Shown piece by piece: positions 1 to 8,939 of a DNA stretch of 64,000 nt. Position 1 is the first letter of the stretch; each line of letters starts with the position of its first letter. Source of the DNA: Corynebacterium vitaeruminis DSM 20294. Its GTDB lineage: Bacteria; Actinomycetota; Actinomycetes; Mycobacteriales; Mycobacteriaceae. The notes under the pieces were generated by a model. The model was given only the letters and a program-made list of their open reading frames with translations. It was not told the DNA's origin and searched no databases. The position numbers were made by a program, and so were the translations under genes. The stretch lies in assembly GCF_000550805.1 (NCBI RefSeq), contig NZ_CP004353.1:930001-994000 (forward strand), in the 5' to 3' direction.

Positions 1-211
1 CGCGCAAGAACCACAGAAGCTCGCCGACGATCGACTTGAAGTGCACCTTCTTCGTGGTGATCAGCGGGAAGTACTCGGCCAGGTTGAACCGCATCTGGGC
101 GCCGAACAGGCTGGTGGTGCCGGTGCCGGTTCGGTCGTCCTTGTGGGTGCCTTCGGCCAGGATCTTGCGCAGCAGGTCCTCGTACGGGGTGGGGATGGGC
201 GGTGCAGTCAT
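1..211 (-). CDS. thyA: Thymidylate synthase ThyA, N-terminal 70 residues only (cut by window edge)
   Basis: Methylates dUMP to dTMP using methylenetetrahydrofolate. Translating the minus strand from the ATG at 211 gives the classical N-terminus: a YEDLL-KIL-EG start, the DRTGTGT-S-FG-QMRF block that contains the dUMP-phosphate-binding Arg, then FPL-TTKK and ELLWFLR. The gene runs off the left edge, so the catalytic Cys is not visible. A TAGACT -10 box lies 7 nt upstream of the ATG with no Shine-Dalgarno sequence between them, so the transcript is probably leaderless. This start fits the family well. Its 5' neighbour is cysQ, on the same strand. Confidence 0.93.
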   Translation of the reverse strand, partial: MTAPPIPTPYEDLLRKILAEGTHKDDRTGTGTTSLFGAQMRFNLAEYFPLITTKKVHFKSIVGELLWFLR

Positions 212-225
212 GCGACTCAGTCTAG

Positions 226-252
226 GTGCCGAAGGCGTCGATAAGCGAAAGC
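226..252 (+). repeat. Dispersed short motif, copy 1 (thyA-cysQ gap)
   Basis: GTGCCGAAGGCGTCGATAAGC followed by GAAAGC. This is the best copy of a motif found in at least eight other gaps in the window. It fills most of the 44-bp gap between the thyA start and the cysQ stop. Confidence 0.55.
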
Positions 253-255
253 GCC

Positions 256-1014
256 TTAGTAGGAACCGTTTTCCTCGCGGAACTTCGCCGCGAGCTCTAG
301 GATCTCATCGGCGAGCTCCTTGCGGCAGATGAGGATGTCCGGGAGGTAGGTGTCCTTGTTGTTGTACTGCAGCGGCGTGCCGTCGAGGCGGGAGCAGTGC
401 AGGCCCGCGGCCAGGCACACGCCGACCGGTGCGGCGGAGTCCCACTCGTACTGCCCGCCAGCGTGGATGTAGGCGTCGTAGTCGCCGAGCAGGACGTGCA
501 TGGCCTTCGCGCCCGCGGAACCCAGCGAACCGGTGCTAAAGCCGAGCTGCTCGGCGATGTGGAGGGCGACCGCCGGGGGACGGTTGTGGGAGACTGCGAT
601 CTTCTTCGCCAGCGGGCCGGTCACGGCGCGGGCGTCGGAGGAGTGGAAGACGACGCCGAGGTCCGGCAGTCCGACGGAGGCGTGGGTGGGGGTGCCGTTC
701 TCGACCAGTGCGATGTGCACAGCCCAGTCCTGGCGGCCGGTGGCGAACTCCTTCGTGCCGTCGAGCGGATCGATGATCCACACGCGCTCCTTGCCGAGGC
801 GCTCCGGGTTGTCGGCGGCCTCCTCCGAGAGGAAGCCGTCATCCGGGCGGTGCTGCTCAAGCACGCGGGCGATCCAGTTCTGGGCGAGGTCGTCGCCGGC
901 GTCGCCCAGGGCACGCCCGCGCAACACACCCACGTTACGGACGCCCTTGAGGATCTCACCGGTACCCTGGGCCAGGCGCTTGGACAAAGTTGCATCGTCA
1001 AACTGTGCAGTCAT
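256..1014 (-). CDS. cysQ: 3'(2'),5'-bisphosphate nucleotidase CysQ (inositol monophosphatase fold)
   Basis: Removes the 3'-phosphate from PAP/PAPS, recycling the by-product of sulfate assimilation; some homologues also act on inositol or fructose phosphates. The 252-residue protein has the metal-binding signature of the family: a Glu pair at residues 64-65 (SEEAADN), the [12 protein letters not shown] block with Asp82 and Asp85, and the second motif [10 protein letters not shown] with Asp192. The length is normal for CysQ. A TAGACT box sits 8 nt before the ATG, so it is probably leaderless. It is divergent from lhr across 35 bp. A broader inositol monophosphatase role cannot be excluded. Confidence 0.85.
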   Translation of the reverse strand: MTAQFDDATLSKRLAQGTGEILKGVRNVGVLRGRALGDAGDDLAQNWIARVLEQHRPDDGFLSEEAADNPERLGKERVWIIDPLDGTKEFATGRQDWAVHIALVENGTPTHASVGLPDLGVVFHSSDARAVTGPLAKKIAVSHNRPPAVALHIAEQLGFSTGSLGSAGAKAMHVLLGDYDAYIHAGGQYEWDSAAPVGVCLAAGLHCSRLDGTPLQYNNKDTYLPDILICRKELADEILELAAKFREENGSY

Positions 1015-1049
1015 AACACCAGAGTCTAGTTGTTTGATTGAATAAGGAC

Positions 1050-4000
1050 ATGTCCGAATTCCCCAACGAGAGCATTCTCACCCGGTTCAGCCCGCAGGTG
1101 GCGCAGTGGTTTTCGGACGTGTTTGCCGCGCCCACGCCGGTGCAAGAGGGTGCGTGGCGGGCGATTTCCGCAGGTGAGAACGCTCTTGTGGTGGCGCCGA
1201 CCGGCTCGGGCAAGACGCTGGCGGCCTTCCTCTGGTCGCTGGATCGGCTCGTGCAATCTGTAGGGCAAACCACACTCAACATCGGCGATTTTGATGCCCG
1301 AGTAAAGACAAGCGGGCGCGACCGAAATGGCCAGGGCGTGAAGGTGCTCTACATCTCGCCGCTCAAGGCCCTCGGCGTCGACGTGGAGCGCAACCTGCGC
1401 GCCCCGCTGATCGGCATCAACCAGGCCGCCGCCCGGCTCGGGCTCGACCACACCGACATCTCCGTCGCGGTGCGCTCCGGCGACACACCCGCCGCAGCGC
1501 GCGCCCGCCAGGTGCGCAAGCCGCCGGACATTCTCATCACCACCCCGGAGTCCGCCTACCTGATGCTCACCTCCAAGGCGGGGGCGATCCTCAAGGACGT
1601 GGACACGGTCATCATCGACGAGATCCACGCGATCGCGGGCTCCAAGCGCGGCGTGCATCTGGCGCTGACCCTGGAGCGGCTCGAGCGGCTGTGCGGGCAC
1701 CCGGTGCAGCGGATCGGGCTGTCGGCGACGGTGCGGCCGTTGAAGGCCGTCGCGGGCTTCCTCGGCGGGGACCGGCCGGTGGAGATCATCAACCCGGCAC
1801 AGGAAAAGCGCTGGCGGCTGGACGTGCACGTGCCGGTCGCGGATATGAGTGACCTGCCCACGCCCGAGGCGGCGTCGCCGATCGGCGAGTTCGTCTACGA
1901 GGACCCGTACGGGCTGGCGAGCCCGCTGGAGGAGGCGGGCGCCGGATTCGAGGAGTCGGCGCTGCCGACGCAGGGCTCCATTTGGCCGTTCATCGAGGAG
2001 AAGCTCTACGCCGAGATCATGGAGCATCGCTCGACGCTAGTGTTCGTCAACTCCCGCCGCAGCGCGGAGCGGCTCACCTCCAGGCTCAACGAGCTCTACG
2101 CGAAGGAGTACGCGCCCGAGACGCTCTCCCCGCCGCTGCGCCGCCCGCCCGCGCAGGTAATGGTCTCCGCCGACGCCGCGGGCACCGCCCCGCCCGTCAT
2201 CGCCCGCGCCCACCACGGGTCGGTGAGCAAGGACGAGCGCGCCATGACCGAGACGATGCTCAAGGAGGGGCAGCTGCGCGCCGTCGTGGCCACGAGCTCG
2301 CTGGAGCTGGGCATCGACATGGGCGCGGTCGAGCTGGTGGTGCAGGTGGAATCCCCGCCGTCGGTGGCCAGCGGCCTGCAGCGCGTGGGCCGCGCGGGCC
2401 ACGTCGTGGGCGCGGTGTCCCAGGGTTCCTTCTACCCCAAGCACCGCGCGGACCTCGTGCAGACCGCCGTGACGGTCACCCGCATGAAGGCAGGGCTTAT
2501 CGAGGAGCTCCACGTGCCCGCGAACCCGCTGGACGTGCTCCTGCAGCAGACGATCGCGGCCGTGGCCGTGGAGGACCTCGACGTGGAGGAGTGGTACGCG
2601 ACCGTGCGGCGCGCCTACCCGTACCGGGACCTGGCCCGCGAGGTCTTCGACGCGGTCATCGACCTGGCCAGCGGCGTCTACCCGTCGACCGACTTTGCTG
2701 AGCTGCGGCCGCGGGTGAACTTCGACCGCGTGACGGGCGTGCTTTCCGCCCGCCCGGGGGCCCAGCGCGTGGCGGTGACCAGCGGCGGGACGATCCCCGA
2801 TCGCGGTATGTTCGGCGTGTTCTTGGTCGGCGGGGAGCAGGGCGCGCGCCGGGTCGGCGAGCTGGACGAGGAGATGGTCTACGAGTCGCGCGTGGGCGAC
2901 ATCTTCACCCTCGGCGCAACCAGCTGGCGGGTGGAGGAGATCACGCGCGACCAGGTGCTGGTGACGCCGGCGCCGGGGCACACCGGGCGGCTGCCGTTTT
3001 GGACCGGCGACAACGCCGGGCGCCCCGCGGAGCTGGGCAAGGCGTTGGGCGCGTTTCGCCGCGAGGTGTCCACCGTCGGCGCCGAAGCCCTAGACGGCTG
3101 TGAGCTGGACGCCTACGCCCACGACAACCTCCTGCGCTTCATCGACGAGCAGAAGGAAGCCACCGGCGTCGTCCCCGACGAGCAAACGCTGGTGCTCGAG
3201 CGCTTCCGCGACGAGCTGGGCGACTGGCGGGTCGTCCTGCACACCCCGTACGGCCGCGGCGTGAACGCGGCCTGGGCGCTCGCGGTGGGCGCGCAGATCT
3301 CGGAGGCGACCGGCATCGACGCCCAGCCCATCTCCAGCGACGACGGCATCGTCTTGCGCCTGCCCGAGGCCGACCGGGAGCCGGGGGCAGAGCTGTTCAT
3401 GATCGACCCCGACGCGATCGAGCAGCTGGTCACCGAGCAGGTGGGCAACTCGGCGCTGTTCGCCTCTCGCTTCCGCGAGTGCGCCGCCCGTGGGTTGCTG
3501 CTGCCACGCCGGAACCCCGGCAAACGCGCGCCCCTGTGGCAGCAGCGCCAGCGCGCGGCCCAGCTGCTCGACGTCGCGCGCCGGTACCCGAGCTTCCCCA
3601 TCATCCTGGAGACCGTGCGCGAATGCCTCCAGGATGTCTACGACCTGCCCGCGCTGGTCGAGCTCATGGGGGAGCTGAAGCTGCGCCGCGTACGCATCGC
3701 GGAGGTCACCACGACCCAGCCGAGCCCGTTTGCGAGCTCGGTGATGTTCAACTACACCGGCGCGTTCATGTACGAGGGCGACAGCCCGCTCGCGGAGAAG
3801 CGCGCCGCAGCACTCGCGCTCGACCCGGCGCTTTTGGCCAAGCTCCTGGGGACCGTGGAGCTGCGCCAGCTACTCGACCCCGAGATCATCGACGAGGTCG
3901 ATCGCAACCTGCGCCGCGTGTCCGCTCATCGCCTCGCGCGCAACGCGGAAGAGCTTGCCGACGCCTTGCGGCTGCTCGGCCCCATCCCGGAAGCGGAGCT

Positions 4001-5945
4001 GGCGGAGCACCTTGCCGACGACTACCGGGCGACGCTCGTCCAGAGCTTCTCCGACGAGCCCGCCGAGGCCTCAGAGCTTGCGGCCGCCGCGGGCGCGCAG
4101 CTGGCGGGGAGGGTCATGCGGGTGCGCATCGCCGGCCGCGAGCACCTGGCCCAGGTCCTCGACGCCCCGCTGCTTCGCGACGGGCTCGGCGTCCCCGTGC
4201 CGCCGGGGGTGCCCGCGCAGGTCGAGCCGATCACCGACGCGCTGCACCAGCTGCTTTCTCGCTGGGCGCGCACGCGCGGGCCGTTCGTGCTCTCGGATGT
4301 GACCGACGCGTTCGGGCTCGCCGCGGGCGTGGCGTTCACGGGCCTTGCGGCGCTGGTGGAGTCCGGATCGCTCATCGAGGGCCGCTACCGCCAGGGCGTC
4401 GACGAGCAGGAGTACGTGTCCAAGGACGTGCTCACCATCCTGCGCCGCCGCAGCCTCGCGCTCGCGCGCTCGCAGACCCAGCCGGTCTCGGCCTCCACGC
4501 TGGGCCGATTCCTGCCCGAGTGGCAGCAGGTCGCCGCGGTGGGGGAGAGCCCGACCCTCCACGGCGCCGACGGCGTGTTCGCCGTGTGCGAGCAGCTGGC
4601 GGGCGTGCGGCTTCCGGCGTCGGCCTGGGAGAGCCTCGTGCTACCTGGCCGGGTGCGCGGCTACTCGCCGCTCGACCTCGACGAGCTGTGCAGCAACGGC
4701 GAGATCGTGGTCGTGGGCGCCGGCAGCGCGGGCTCCGCGGACCCCTGGGTGTGCCTGCTGCCCGTCGACTACGCCGCCGAGCTGCTCGATCTGTCCGACG
4801 AGCCCACCCTCTCCTTACTGCAGGAGCAGGTGCTCGCCCTCCTGCGCCGCGGCGGCGGCTTCCTCTTCGCCGACATCCACCGCGAGGTCTCCGGCGAGGA
4901 CTTGGGCCTTGTCACCGGCCAGGCAACCGAGGCGGAGCTGCGCGCGGCCCTGTGGGGCCTGTTCGAGCTGGGCCTGGTCTCCCCGGACGGGTTCGCGCCC
5001 CTGCGCGCCCGGCTGGCGGCGGGCACCGGGTCGAAGTCGGCGCACCGCGCCAAGCGCACGCCGCAGCGTTCCCGGCTGCGGATGGGGCGCACGAGCTTCG
5101 CGCAGACCCAGCGCTCGCAGGCGCCGCTGGACATGTTGGGCCGCTGGGCGCTGACCCCCGCGGCGGACACCAACGCCACAGCCCGTTCGGTCGCCCATGG
5201 CGAGGCGTGGCTGGACCGCTACGGCGTGGTCACCCGCGGCGCGGTCGTCGCAGAGAGCGTCACCGGCGGCTTCGCGCTGGTGTACAAGGTGCTCACACAG
5301 TTCGAGGAGGCGGGCAAGGCCATGCGCGGCTACCTCGTCGAGGGCCTGGGCGCGGCGCAGTTTTCCACGCCCGCGGTCATCGACCGGCTGCGCGGGGTCG
5401 CCGACAGCGAGGACGTCGGCGGCTGGCCGTCCGGTTCGACGGACCCCAAGGCCTACGTGCTCGCCGCCTGCGATCCCGCCAACCCATACGGCGCGAGCCT
5501 GCCGTGGCTGGTGCCCAACCTCTCGCGCGCGGCCGGCGCCCTAGTCGTGCTTGTCGACGGCCTCTTGGCCGCGCACCTCACCCGCGGCGGGAAGAACCTC
5601 ACCCTCGGCACGCCACCAGACGGCGTGAGCGATGAGGAGTTTTTCGGGAGGGTGATCGACGCCCTGCTGGCGGAGCTCGCGGCGAAGCGGCTCCCGCGGA
5701 TCGTCGTGGAGAAAATCGACGGGGAGCCTGCCCTCACGCACCCGCTGGTGCAGGTCGCGCGCGAGCACGGGGTGGGGGTCACGCCGCGCGGGTTGCGGCT
5801 GGCGGCCGTAGGCCCGTCGACAAGCGTAAATGCACCAAGACGGGGCAGAAGCCTCACGCAGGCTATTGCCGAGGAGACCGGCCATGGGACGAGCAAGAGC
5901 GTGAACGGCCCTTTTAGGCCCAATGAAATGCGATTTAGGCGATGA
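1050..5945 (+). CDS. lhr: Large ATP-dependent helicase Lhr (SF2, ~1631 aa)
   Basis: A 3'-to-5' DNA translocase and helicase of the Lhr family, linked to DNA repair. The SF2 core is clear: Walker A APTGSGKT near residues 49-56, the DEIH box at 190-193, SAT at about 224, ATSSLELGIDMG at about 415 and the motif VI block QRVGRAGH at about 445. A winged-helix region and a very long C-terminal domain follow, as in full-length mycobacterial and E. coli Lhr (about 1500-1540 aa). The start is unsure: a TTG at 1038 extends the frame, but ATG 1050 is more plausible; neither has a well-spaced Shine-Dalgarno. The nearby nei gene fits a repair role, since lhr and nei are adjacent in mycobacteria. Confidence 0.9.
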   Translation: MSEFPNESILTRFSPQVAQWFSDVFAAPTPVQEGAWRAISAGENALVVAPTGSGKTLAAFLWSLDRLVQSVGQTTLNIGDFDARVKTSGRDRNGQGVKVLYISPLKALGVDVERNLRAPLIGINQAAARLGLDHTDISVAVRSGDTPAAARARQVRKPPDILITTPESAYLMLTSKAGAILKDVDTVIIDEIHAIAGSKRGVHLALTLERLERLCGHPVQRIGLSATVRPLKAVAGFLGGDRPVEIINPAQEKRWRLDVHVPVADMSDLPTPEAASPIGEFVYEDPYGLASPLEEAGAGFEESALPTQGSIWPFIEEKLYAEIMEHRSTLVFVNSRRSAERLTSRLNELYAKEYAPETLSPPLRRPPAQVMVSADAAGTAPPVIARAHHGSVSKDERAMTETMLKEGQLRAVVATSSLELGIDMGAVELVVQVESPPSVASGLQRVGRAGHVVGAVSQGSFYPKHRADLVQTAVTVTRMKAGLIEELHVPANPLDVLLQQTIAAVAVEDLDVEEWYATVRRAYPYRDLAREVFDAVIDLASGVYPSTDFAELRPRVNFDRVTGVLSARPGAQRVAVTSGGTIPDRGMFGVFLVGGEQGARRVGELDEEMVYESRVGDIFTLGATSWRVEEITRDQVLVTPAPGHTGRLPFWTGDNAGRPAELGKALGAFRREVSTVGAEALDGCELDAYAHDNLLRFIDEQKEATGVVPDEQTLVLERFRDELGDWRVVLHTPYGRGVNAAWALAVGAQISEATGIDAQPISSDDGIVLRLPEADREPGAELFMIDPDAIEQLVTEQVGNSALFASRFRECAARGLLLPRRNPGKRAPLWQQRQRAAQLLDVARRYPSFPIILETVRECLQDVYDLPALVELMGELKLRRVRIAEVTTTQPSPFASSVMFNYTGAFMYEGDSPLAEKRAAALALDPALLAKLLGTVELRQLLDPEIIDEVDRNLRRVSAHRLARNAEELADALRLLGPIPEAELAEHLADDYRATLVQSFSDEPAEASELAAAAGAQLAGRVMRVRIAGREHLAQVLDAPLLRDGLGVPVPPGVPAQVEPITDALHQLLSRWARTRGPFVLSDVTDAFGLAAGVAFTGLAALVESGSLIEGRYRQGVDEQEYVSKDVLTILRRRSLALARSQTQPVSASTLGRFLPEWQQVAAVGESPTLHGADGVFAVCEQLAGVRLPASAWESLVLPGRVRGYSPLDLDELCSNGEIVVVGAGSAGSADPWVCLLPVDYAAELLDLSDEPTLSLLQEQVLALLRRGGGFLFADIHREVSGEDLGLVTGQATEAELRAALWGLFELGLVSPDGFAPLRARLAAGTGSKSAHRAKRTPQRSRLRMGRTSFAQTQRSQAPLDMLGRWALTPAADTNATARSVAHGEAWLDRYGVVTRGAVVAESVTGGFALVYKVLTQFEEAGKAMRGYLVEGLGAAQFSTPAVIDRLRGVADSEDVGGWPSGSTDPKAYVLAACDPANPYGASLPWLVPNLSRAAGALVVLVDGLLAAHLTRGGKNLTLGTPPDGVSDEEFFGRVIDALLAELAAKRLPRIVVEKIDGEPALTHPLVQVAREHGVGVTPRGLRLAAVGPSTSVNAPRRGRSLTQAIAEETGHGTSKSVNGPFRPNEMRFRR

Positions 5946-5977
5946 AAAACCCACACTCGGCAGGGCGCGAGTGTGGG
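5945..5977 (-). terminator. Rho-independent terminator of the split membrane-protein gene
   Basis: Read on the minus strand, CCCACACTCG pairs with CGAGTGTGGG across an 8-nt loop and is followed by five T. It lies 14 bp past the stop at 5991 and overlaps the end of lhr. Confidence 0.8.
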
Positions 5978-5990
5978 GAATCGCTCAAAC

Positions 5991-6684
5991 CTAGATGGTG
6001 GCCTTCCAGGAAGCCTTGTCAGAGAAGATCTGGAGCTGGGGGTCGTAGTTCAAGGTGTACTCACCGGGATCCGCGCCCTTGAAGCAAACGTCTCCGGTGA
6101 TAGTACCGCCGGGAGCGAGGGATCCGCTTTCGAGCATGTTGGCGCTAGCGACGAAAGTCGGGTCGGTGATCACGCCATTAGGATTCTGGACCTTCCAATC
6201 CCAGTATCCCTGGAAATCGGCCTGGTCTGTGCCGTTATTGGTGTAGTTGACCTCGGCACAAACATTCGGGTCTCCGAAGACATCTGTGATGGAGTTGAAG
6301 GAGTTCACGGTGATCGCGAGCCCCTTGCGTCCGGTAAAGGTTTCGCCTACTGCCAGATCGGAATCCTTCGAGGATGCGTTGGAAGCAGAATCCTGACCGC
6401 CGGAGGTGGCGGCGTCGATGGCCGAGGACACACTGGCCGCTGCATCGCTGAGCTGCGCTGCGGCATCATTCGAGGGGGTGGAGCTAGTCGAGGTCGAGGT
6501 GGAGTCTCCTCCGCCGAACATGCTTGACAGGATGCCACCAACGATCAACACGCCCGCGGCGATGCCCCCCCCACTTGAGGCAGCCTCCCTTTTTCTTCGG
6601 CTTTTCAACGTACACGACTTGGGGCTGCCCAGATCCGTCGGCCGGAGGCTGGGAGTTTCCATATGGGTTGGGAGGGGTCGTCAT
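5991..6684 (-). pseudogene. Membrane-anchored DUF4352-like protein, frameshifted at a G8 run
   Basis: The true start is the ATG at 6684, 6 nt after a good GGAG. It encodes a Pro/Gln-rich cytoplasmic start (MTTPPNPYGNSQPP) and a basic PKKKGGCLKWG segment. At 6565-6572 the coding strand has eight G; with seven, the frame would run on into GGIAAGVLIVGGILSSMF, a transmembrane helix, then a Ser/Thr-rich linker and an extracytoplasmic beta-sandwich domain of DUF4352 type (AVGETFTGRKGLAITVNSF...). As given, translation would leave frame after Trp/Gly and end in a basic tail. The downstream frame (5991 to about 6572) is intact and shows no decay, which points to sequencing error or slipped-strand phase variation rather than an old pseudogene. 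Function unknown. Confidence 0.8.
6565..6572. repeat. Homopolymer of eight C (G8 on coding strand)
   Basis: This is the tract responsible for the frame change in the gene at 5991-6684. One base fewer restores one continuous reading frame from the Shine-Dalgarno-supported start to the stop. Confidence 0.9.
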
Positions 6685-6703
6685 GAGAGCTCCTGCAGAT
6701 TAG

Positions 6704-6754
6704 GGCGCTTTTGAGGGGGGAGCGCCTGATGGTGTGGATAGCAATTTCATTATA
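6704..6754 (-). promoter_or_regulatory. TATAAT promoter and leader hairpin of the split membrane-protein gene
   Basis: On the minus strand a perfect TATAAT lies at 6754-6749; the -35 position is T-rich and weak. In the resulting leader of roughly 57 nt, GGCGCT (6726-6721) pairs with AGCGCC (6709-6704) around a C-rich loop just before the Shine-Dalgarno. The rest of the 313-bp gap 6685-6997 is AT-rich, with a GATCCC/GGGATC hairpin at 6921-6938 that may end the HxlR transcript. No gene was seen in the gap. Confidence 0.5.
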
Positions 6755-6997
6755 TGAAGCAGGATGCTCAGAAAAAGATCATTCTATTCCCATTTACCCC
6801 CGCGACCTGTGGCTCTGCAGCCCCCATTTATAAGGGATTATCGATTAGGAAGTTGCTTCTTCTTAACTTTGATGCGGGTTCGCCCTGATCTTTGGATTCG
6901 AAAAACCTTTATAAAGAACGGATCCCAGTAAAGGGATCGCTATCTATAGTGAATTCCTAAGAAGGTGGGGGCAAAGAATGTGGGGAATGTCAAAGGG

Positions 6998-7342
6998 TTA
7001 TTGCGCGGCCTGTTCCTTAAAGCGCGCGCCCCACTCGGCCATCGCGTCGAGCACCGGCTCCAGGCTTAGCCCCAGCTCGGTGAGGCTGTATTCGACGCGC
7101 GGCGGGACCTCGGCGTAGACGGCGCGGTGGACGACGCCCGCCTGTTCGAGGTCGCGGAGGTTGGTGGTGAGCACCTTCTGCGAGATCCCCGTGACGGACC
7201 TGCGCAGCTCGGTAAAACGCTTGGTGCCGTCGAGCAGGTCGCGCATGATGAGCGCGCGCCACCTGTTGGAGAGGATCAACAGCGTGGTTTCCACGGGGCA
7301 ATCGGGCAGGTTTTCGGGTGCGAGAAGATTTTTTTCGGCCAT
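6998..7342 (-). CDS. HxlR-family winged-helix transcriptional regulator (114 aa)
   Basis: A small DNA-binding regulator of the HxlR/MarR-like class, often redox- or aldehyde-responsive. The start at 7342 has AGGAG 8 nt upstream and gives the usual length of about 110 aa. Typical family features are an N-terminal Cys (CPVETTLLILSNRWRALIMRDLL), then RFTELRRSVTGISQKVLTTNLRDLEQAGVV as the recognition helix, and a wing ending in PPRVEYSLTELG. It diverges from the NAD(P)-binding oxidoreductase gene at 7481; such pairs usually mean that the regulator controls the neighbour from the shared 138-bp gap. The inducer is unknown. Confidence 0.88.
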   Translation of the reverse strand: MAEKNLLAPENLPDCPVETTLLILSNRWRALIMRDLLDGTKRFTELRRSVTGISQKVLTTNLRDLEQAGVVHRAVYAEVPPRVEYSLTELGLSLEPVLDAMAEWGARFKEQAAQ

Positions 7343-7480
7343 GTTTATCGCTCCTGAGCTTAATAGTTTCCAATTGGTTGCTAGAGAACTTTTTTGTTGT
7401 TGCTCGCCAATGTACACCATGTTGGTTATTGTGTGAAGTGTCAACAAAAACGGTTCTGAAAACGAAAGAGAGAAACCACC
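7343..7480. promoter_or_regulatory. Divergent promoter region, HxlR regulator / oxidoreductase
   Basis: AT-rich 138 bp between two divergent starts, the likely operator region for the HxlR protein. It contains AATAGTTTCCAATTGG and TGTACACCATGTTGG stretches with partial dyad symmetry (TGTACA is a palindrome). AACGAAAGAGAGAAACCACC precedes the ATG at 7481. No exact operator can be fixed by eye. Confidence 0.4.
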
Positions 7481-8107
7481 ATGAAAATCGCAGTCGTCGC
7501 CGCCAACGGCAAGGCCGGTAGCAAGATTGTCGACGAGGCCATCGCCCGCGGACACGAAGTCACCGCCATCGTGCGCGGCGAAAACCGCTCCCACGCGCCC
7601 GAGGCCATTATCACAGACATCCTCGACATCACCGCCGAGCAGATCTCCGGCTTCGATGCGCTTATCGACGCCTTCGGTGCCTACGCCGAGGACCAACTGC
7701 CGCTGCACGACGCCTCCGCCCAGCACCTAGCCGACCTGAGCGCCGCCACGGGCGTGCACTTCTACGTGGTCGGCGGCGCGGGCTCGCTGTTTGTCGACCC
7801 GGAGCACACCACCCAGCTGCTCGACACCGACGCCTTCCCGGCCGAGTTCCGCCCGCTCGCCGACGCCCAGCGCAAGCAGCTGGCCAACCTCCGCGGCCGC
7901 ACCGACGCCACCTGGACGTTCGTGAGCCCCGCGATCGAATTCCTGGCCGACGGCGAGAAGACCGGCTCCTACGAGATTGCCGGCGAGGAGCTGTCCTTTA
8001 ACGAGGACGGCAAGTCTCAGGTGAGCTACGCCGACTTCGCCTCCGCGATCGTCCACCTCGCGGAGGACGGCGGGCACGTGCGCGAGCGCGTGAGCGTGCG
8101 CTGGTAA
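7481..8107 (+). CDS. NAD(P)-binding oxidoreductase, atypical SDR / NmrA-like (208 aa)
   Basis: A Rossmann-fold protein of the extended/atypical SDR group (YwnB/NmrA-like). The N-terminus MKIAVVAANGKAGSKIV carries the glycine-rich dinucleotide loop (G10, G13), with HEVTAIVR as the second strand and the FVSPAIEF block typical of the family. The classical Tyr-x-x-x-Lys pair is not apparent, as in many NmrA-like members that sense redox state or act on quinones. Divergent from an HxlR regulator, which suggests induction by an oxidant or electrophile. The substrate cannot be named from sequence. Confidence 0.8.
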   Translation: MKIAVVAANGKAGSKIVDEAIARGHEVTAIVRGENRSHAPEAIITDILDITAEQISGFDALIDAFGAYAEDQLPLHDASAQHLADLSAATGVHFYVVGGAGSLFVDPEHTTQLLDTDAFPAEFRPLADAQRKQLANLRGRTDATWTFVSPAIEFLADGEKTGSYEIAGEELSFNEDGKSQVSYADFASAIVHLAEDGGHVRERVSVRW

Positions 8108-8117
8108 TAGTTAGGGT

Positions 8118-8939
8118 ATGCCAGAAGGGGATTCCGTCTACCAGCTCGCCCGGCGCCTGCAGTTCATGCGCGGGCGGGAGGTGGTCGGCATGGACGTGCG
8201 CGTTCACCGCTACGCGCTGGCCGACTTCTCCGGCGAGCGCGTCGAGCGTGTCTGGCCGTACGGCAAACACCTGTTCATGCAGATGGGCCCGCACGTGGTG
8301 CACACGCACCTGAAGATGGAGGGGCATTGGGCCATCCACCTCGAAGGCGATCGGTGGAAGTACCCCGGCCACACGGCGCGCATCGTGATTCGGCTCGACG
8401 GCGCGCCGCGGGAGCGGGCGATCGAGCTGGTCGGGCATTCCCTCGGGTTCGTTCGCATCTTCCCCGCGAGCGCCTACAACGAGCAGGTTTCCGGTTTTGG
8501 ACCCGACGTGCTTGGCGACGACTGGCCCACCCGCGGCCGCGACGAGGCCATCCGGCGGCTCGCTCTTCGTCCAACTCGGCCGATCGGGGCGGCGCTGTTG
8601 GATCAGTCCAACCTGTCGGGTGTCGGCAACGAGTACCGGGCGGAGATCTGCTTCATCTGCGGCCTCCACCCGGCCAAGCCTGCGGGCGAGGTGGATCTCG
8701 CGCACGTCGTGGAGGTAACCCGAAAGGTCATGTGGGCCAATCGGCTCTCGCCGGTGCGGGTGACCACCGGCATCAAGCGCGCGGGCGAGAACGGCTACGT
8801 GTTCGGCCGCAACCACCGCCGCTGCAGGCGGTGCGGCACGCTCATCGAAAAGGGCGTGCTCGGCGGGGTCGACCTCGGCGGCGACGAAGGAGAGCTCGAG
8901 CGCATCATCTGGTACTGCCCGCACTGCCAGCCGCTCTAG
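8118..8939 (+). CDS. nei: Endonuclease VIII-type DNA glycosylase Nei (Fpg/Nei family)
   Basis: A bifunctional glycosylase/AP lyase that removes oxidised bases. Pro2 (the nucleophile) and Glu3 start the protein as MPEGDSVYQ. A helix-two-turn-helix block, LDQSNLSGVGNEYRAE, lies near residues 157-172, and a C-terminal zinc finger is seen as CRRCGTLIEKG and YCPHC. The MPEGD start, rather than MPELPE, places it with actinobacterial Nei rather than MutM. The length of 273 aa is normal. The start lies 10 bp after the preceding gene, with no good Shine-Dalgarno; an AATAGT box 6 nt upstream may give a leaderless mRNA. Its stop overlaps the converging gene by 4 bp. Confidence 0.92.
   Translation: MPEGDSVYQLARRLQFMRGREVVGMDVRVHRYALADFSGERVERVWPYGKHLFMQMGPHVVHTHLKMEGHWAIHLEGDRWKYPGHTARIVIRLDGAPRERAIELVGHSLGFVRIFPASAYNEQVSGFGPDVLGDDWPTRGRDEAIRRLALRPTRPIGAALLDQSNLSGVGNEYRAEICFICGLHPAKPAGEVDLAHVVEVTRKVMWANRLSPVRVTTGIKRAGENGYVFGRNHRRCRRCGTLIEKGVLGGVDLGGDEGELERIIWYCPHCQPL

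Noticed and set aside
1038..1049. TTG start for lhr with TCTAGT 7 nt upstream
   Set aside because: Leaderless initiation needs ATG or GTG in practice; ATG 1050 kept, with low certainty.
6921..6938. GATCCC-N6-GGGATC hairpin
   Set aside because: Could end the HxlR transcript but has no adjacent T-run and is 60 bp past the stop; not listed as a firm terminator.
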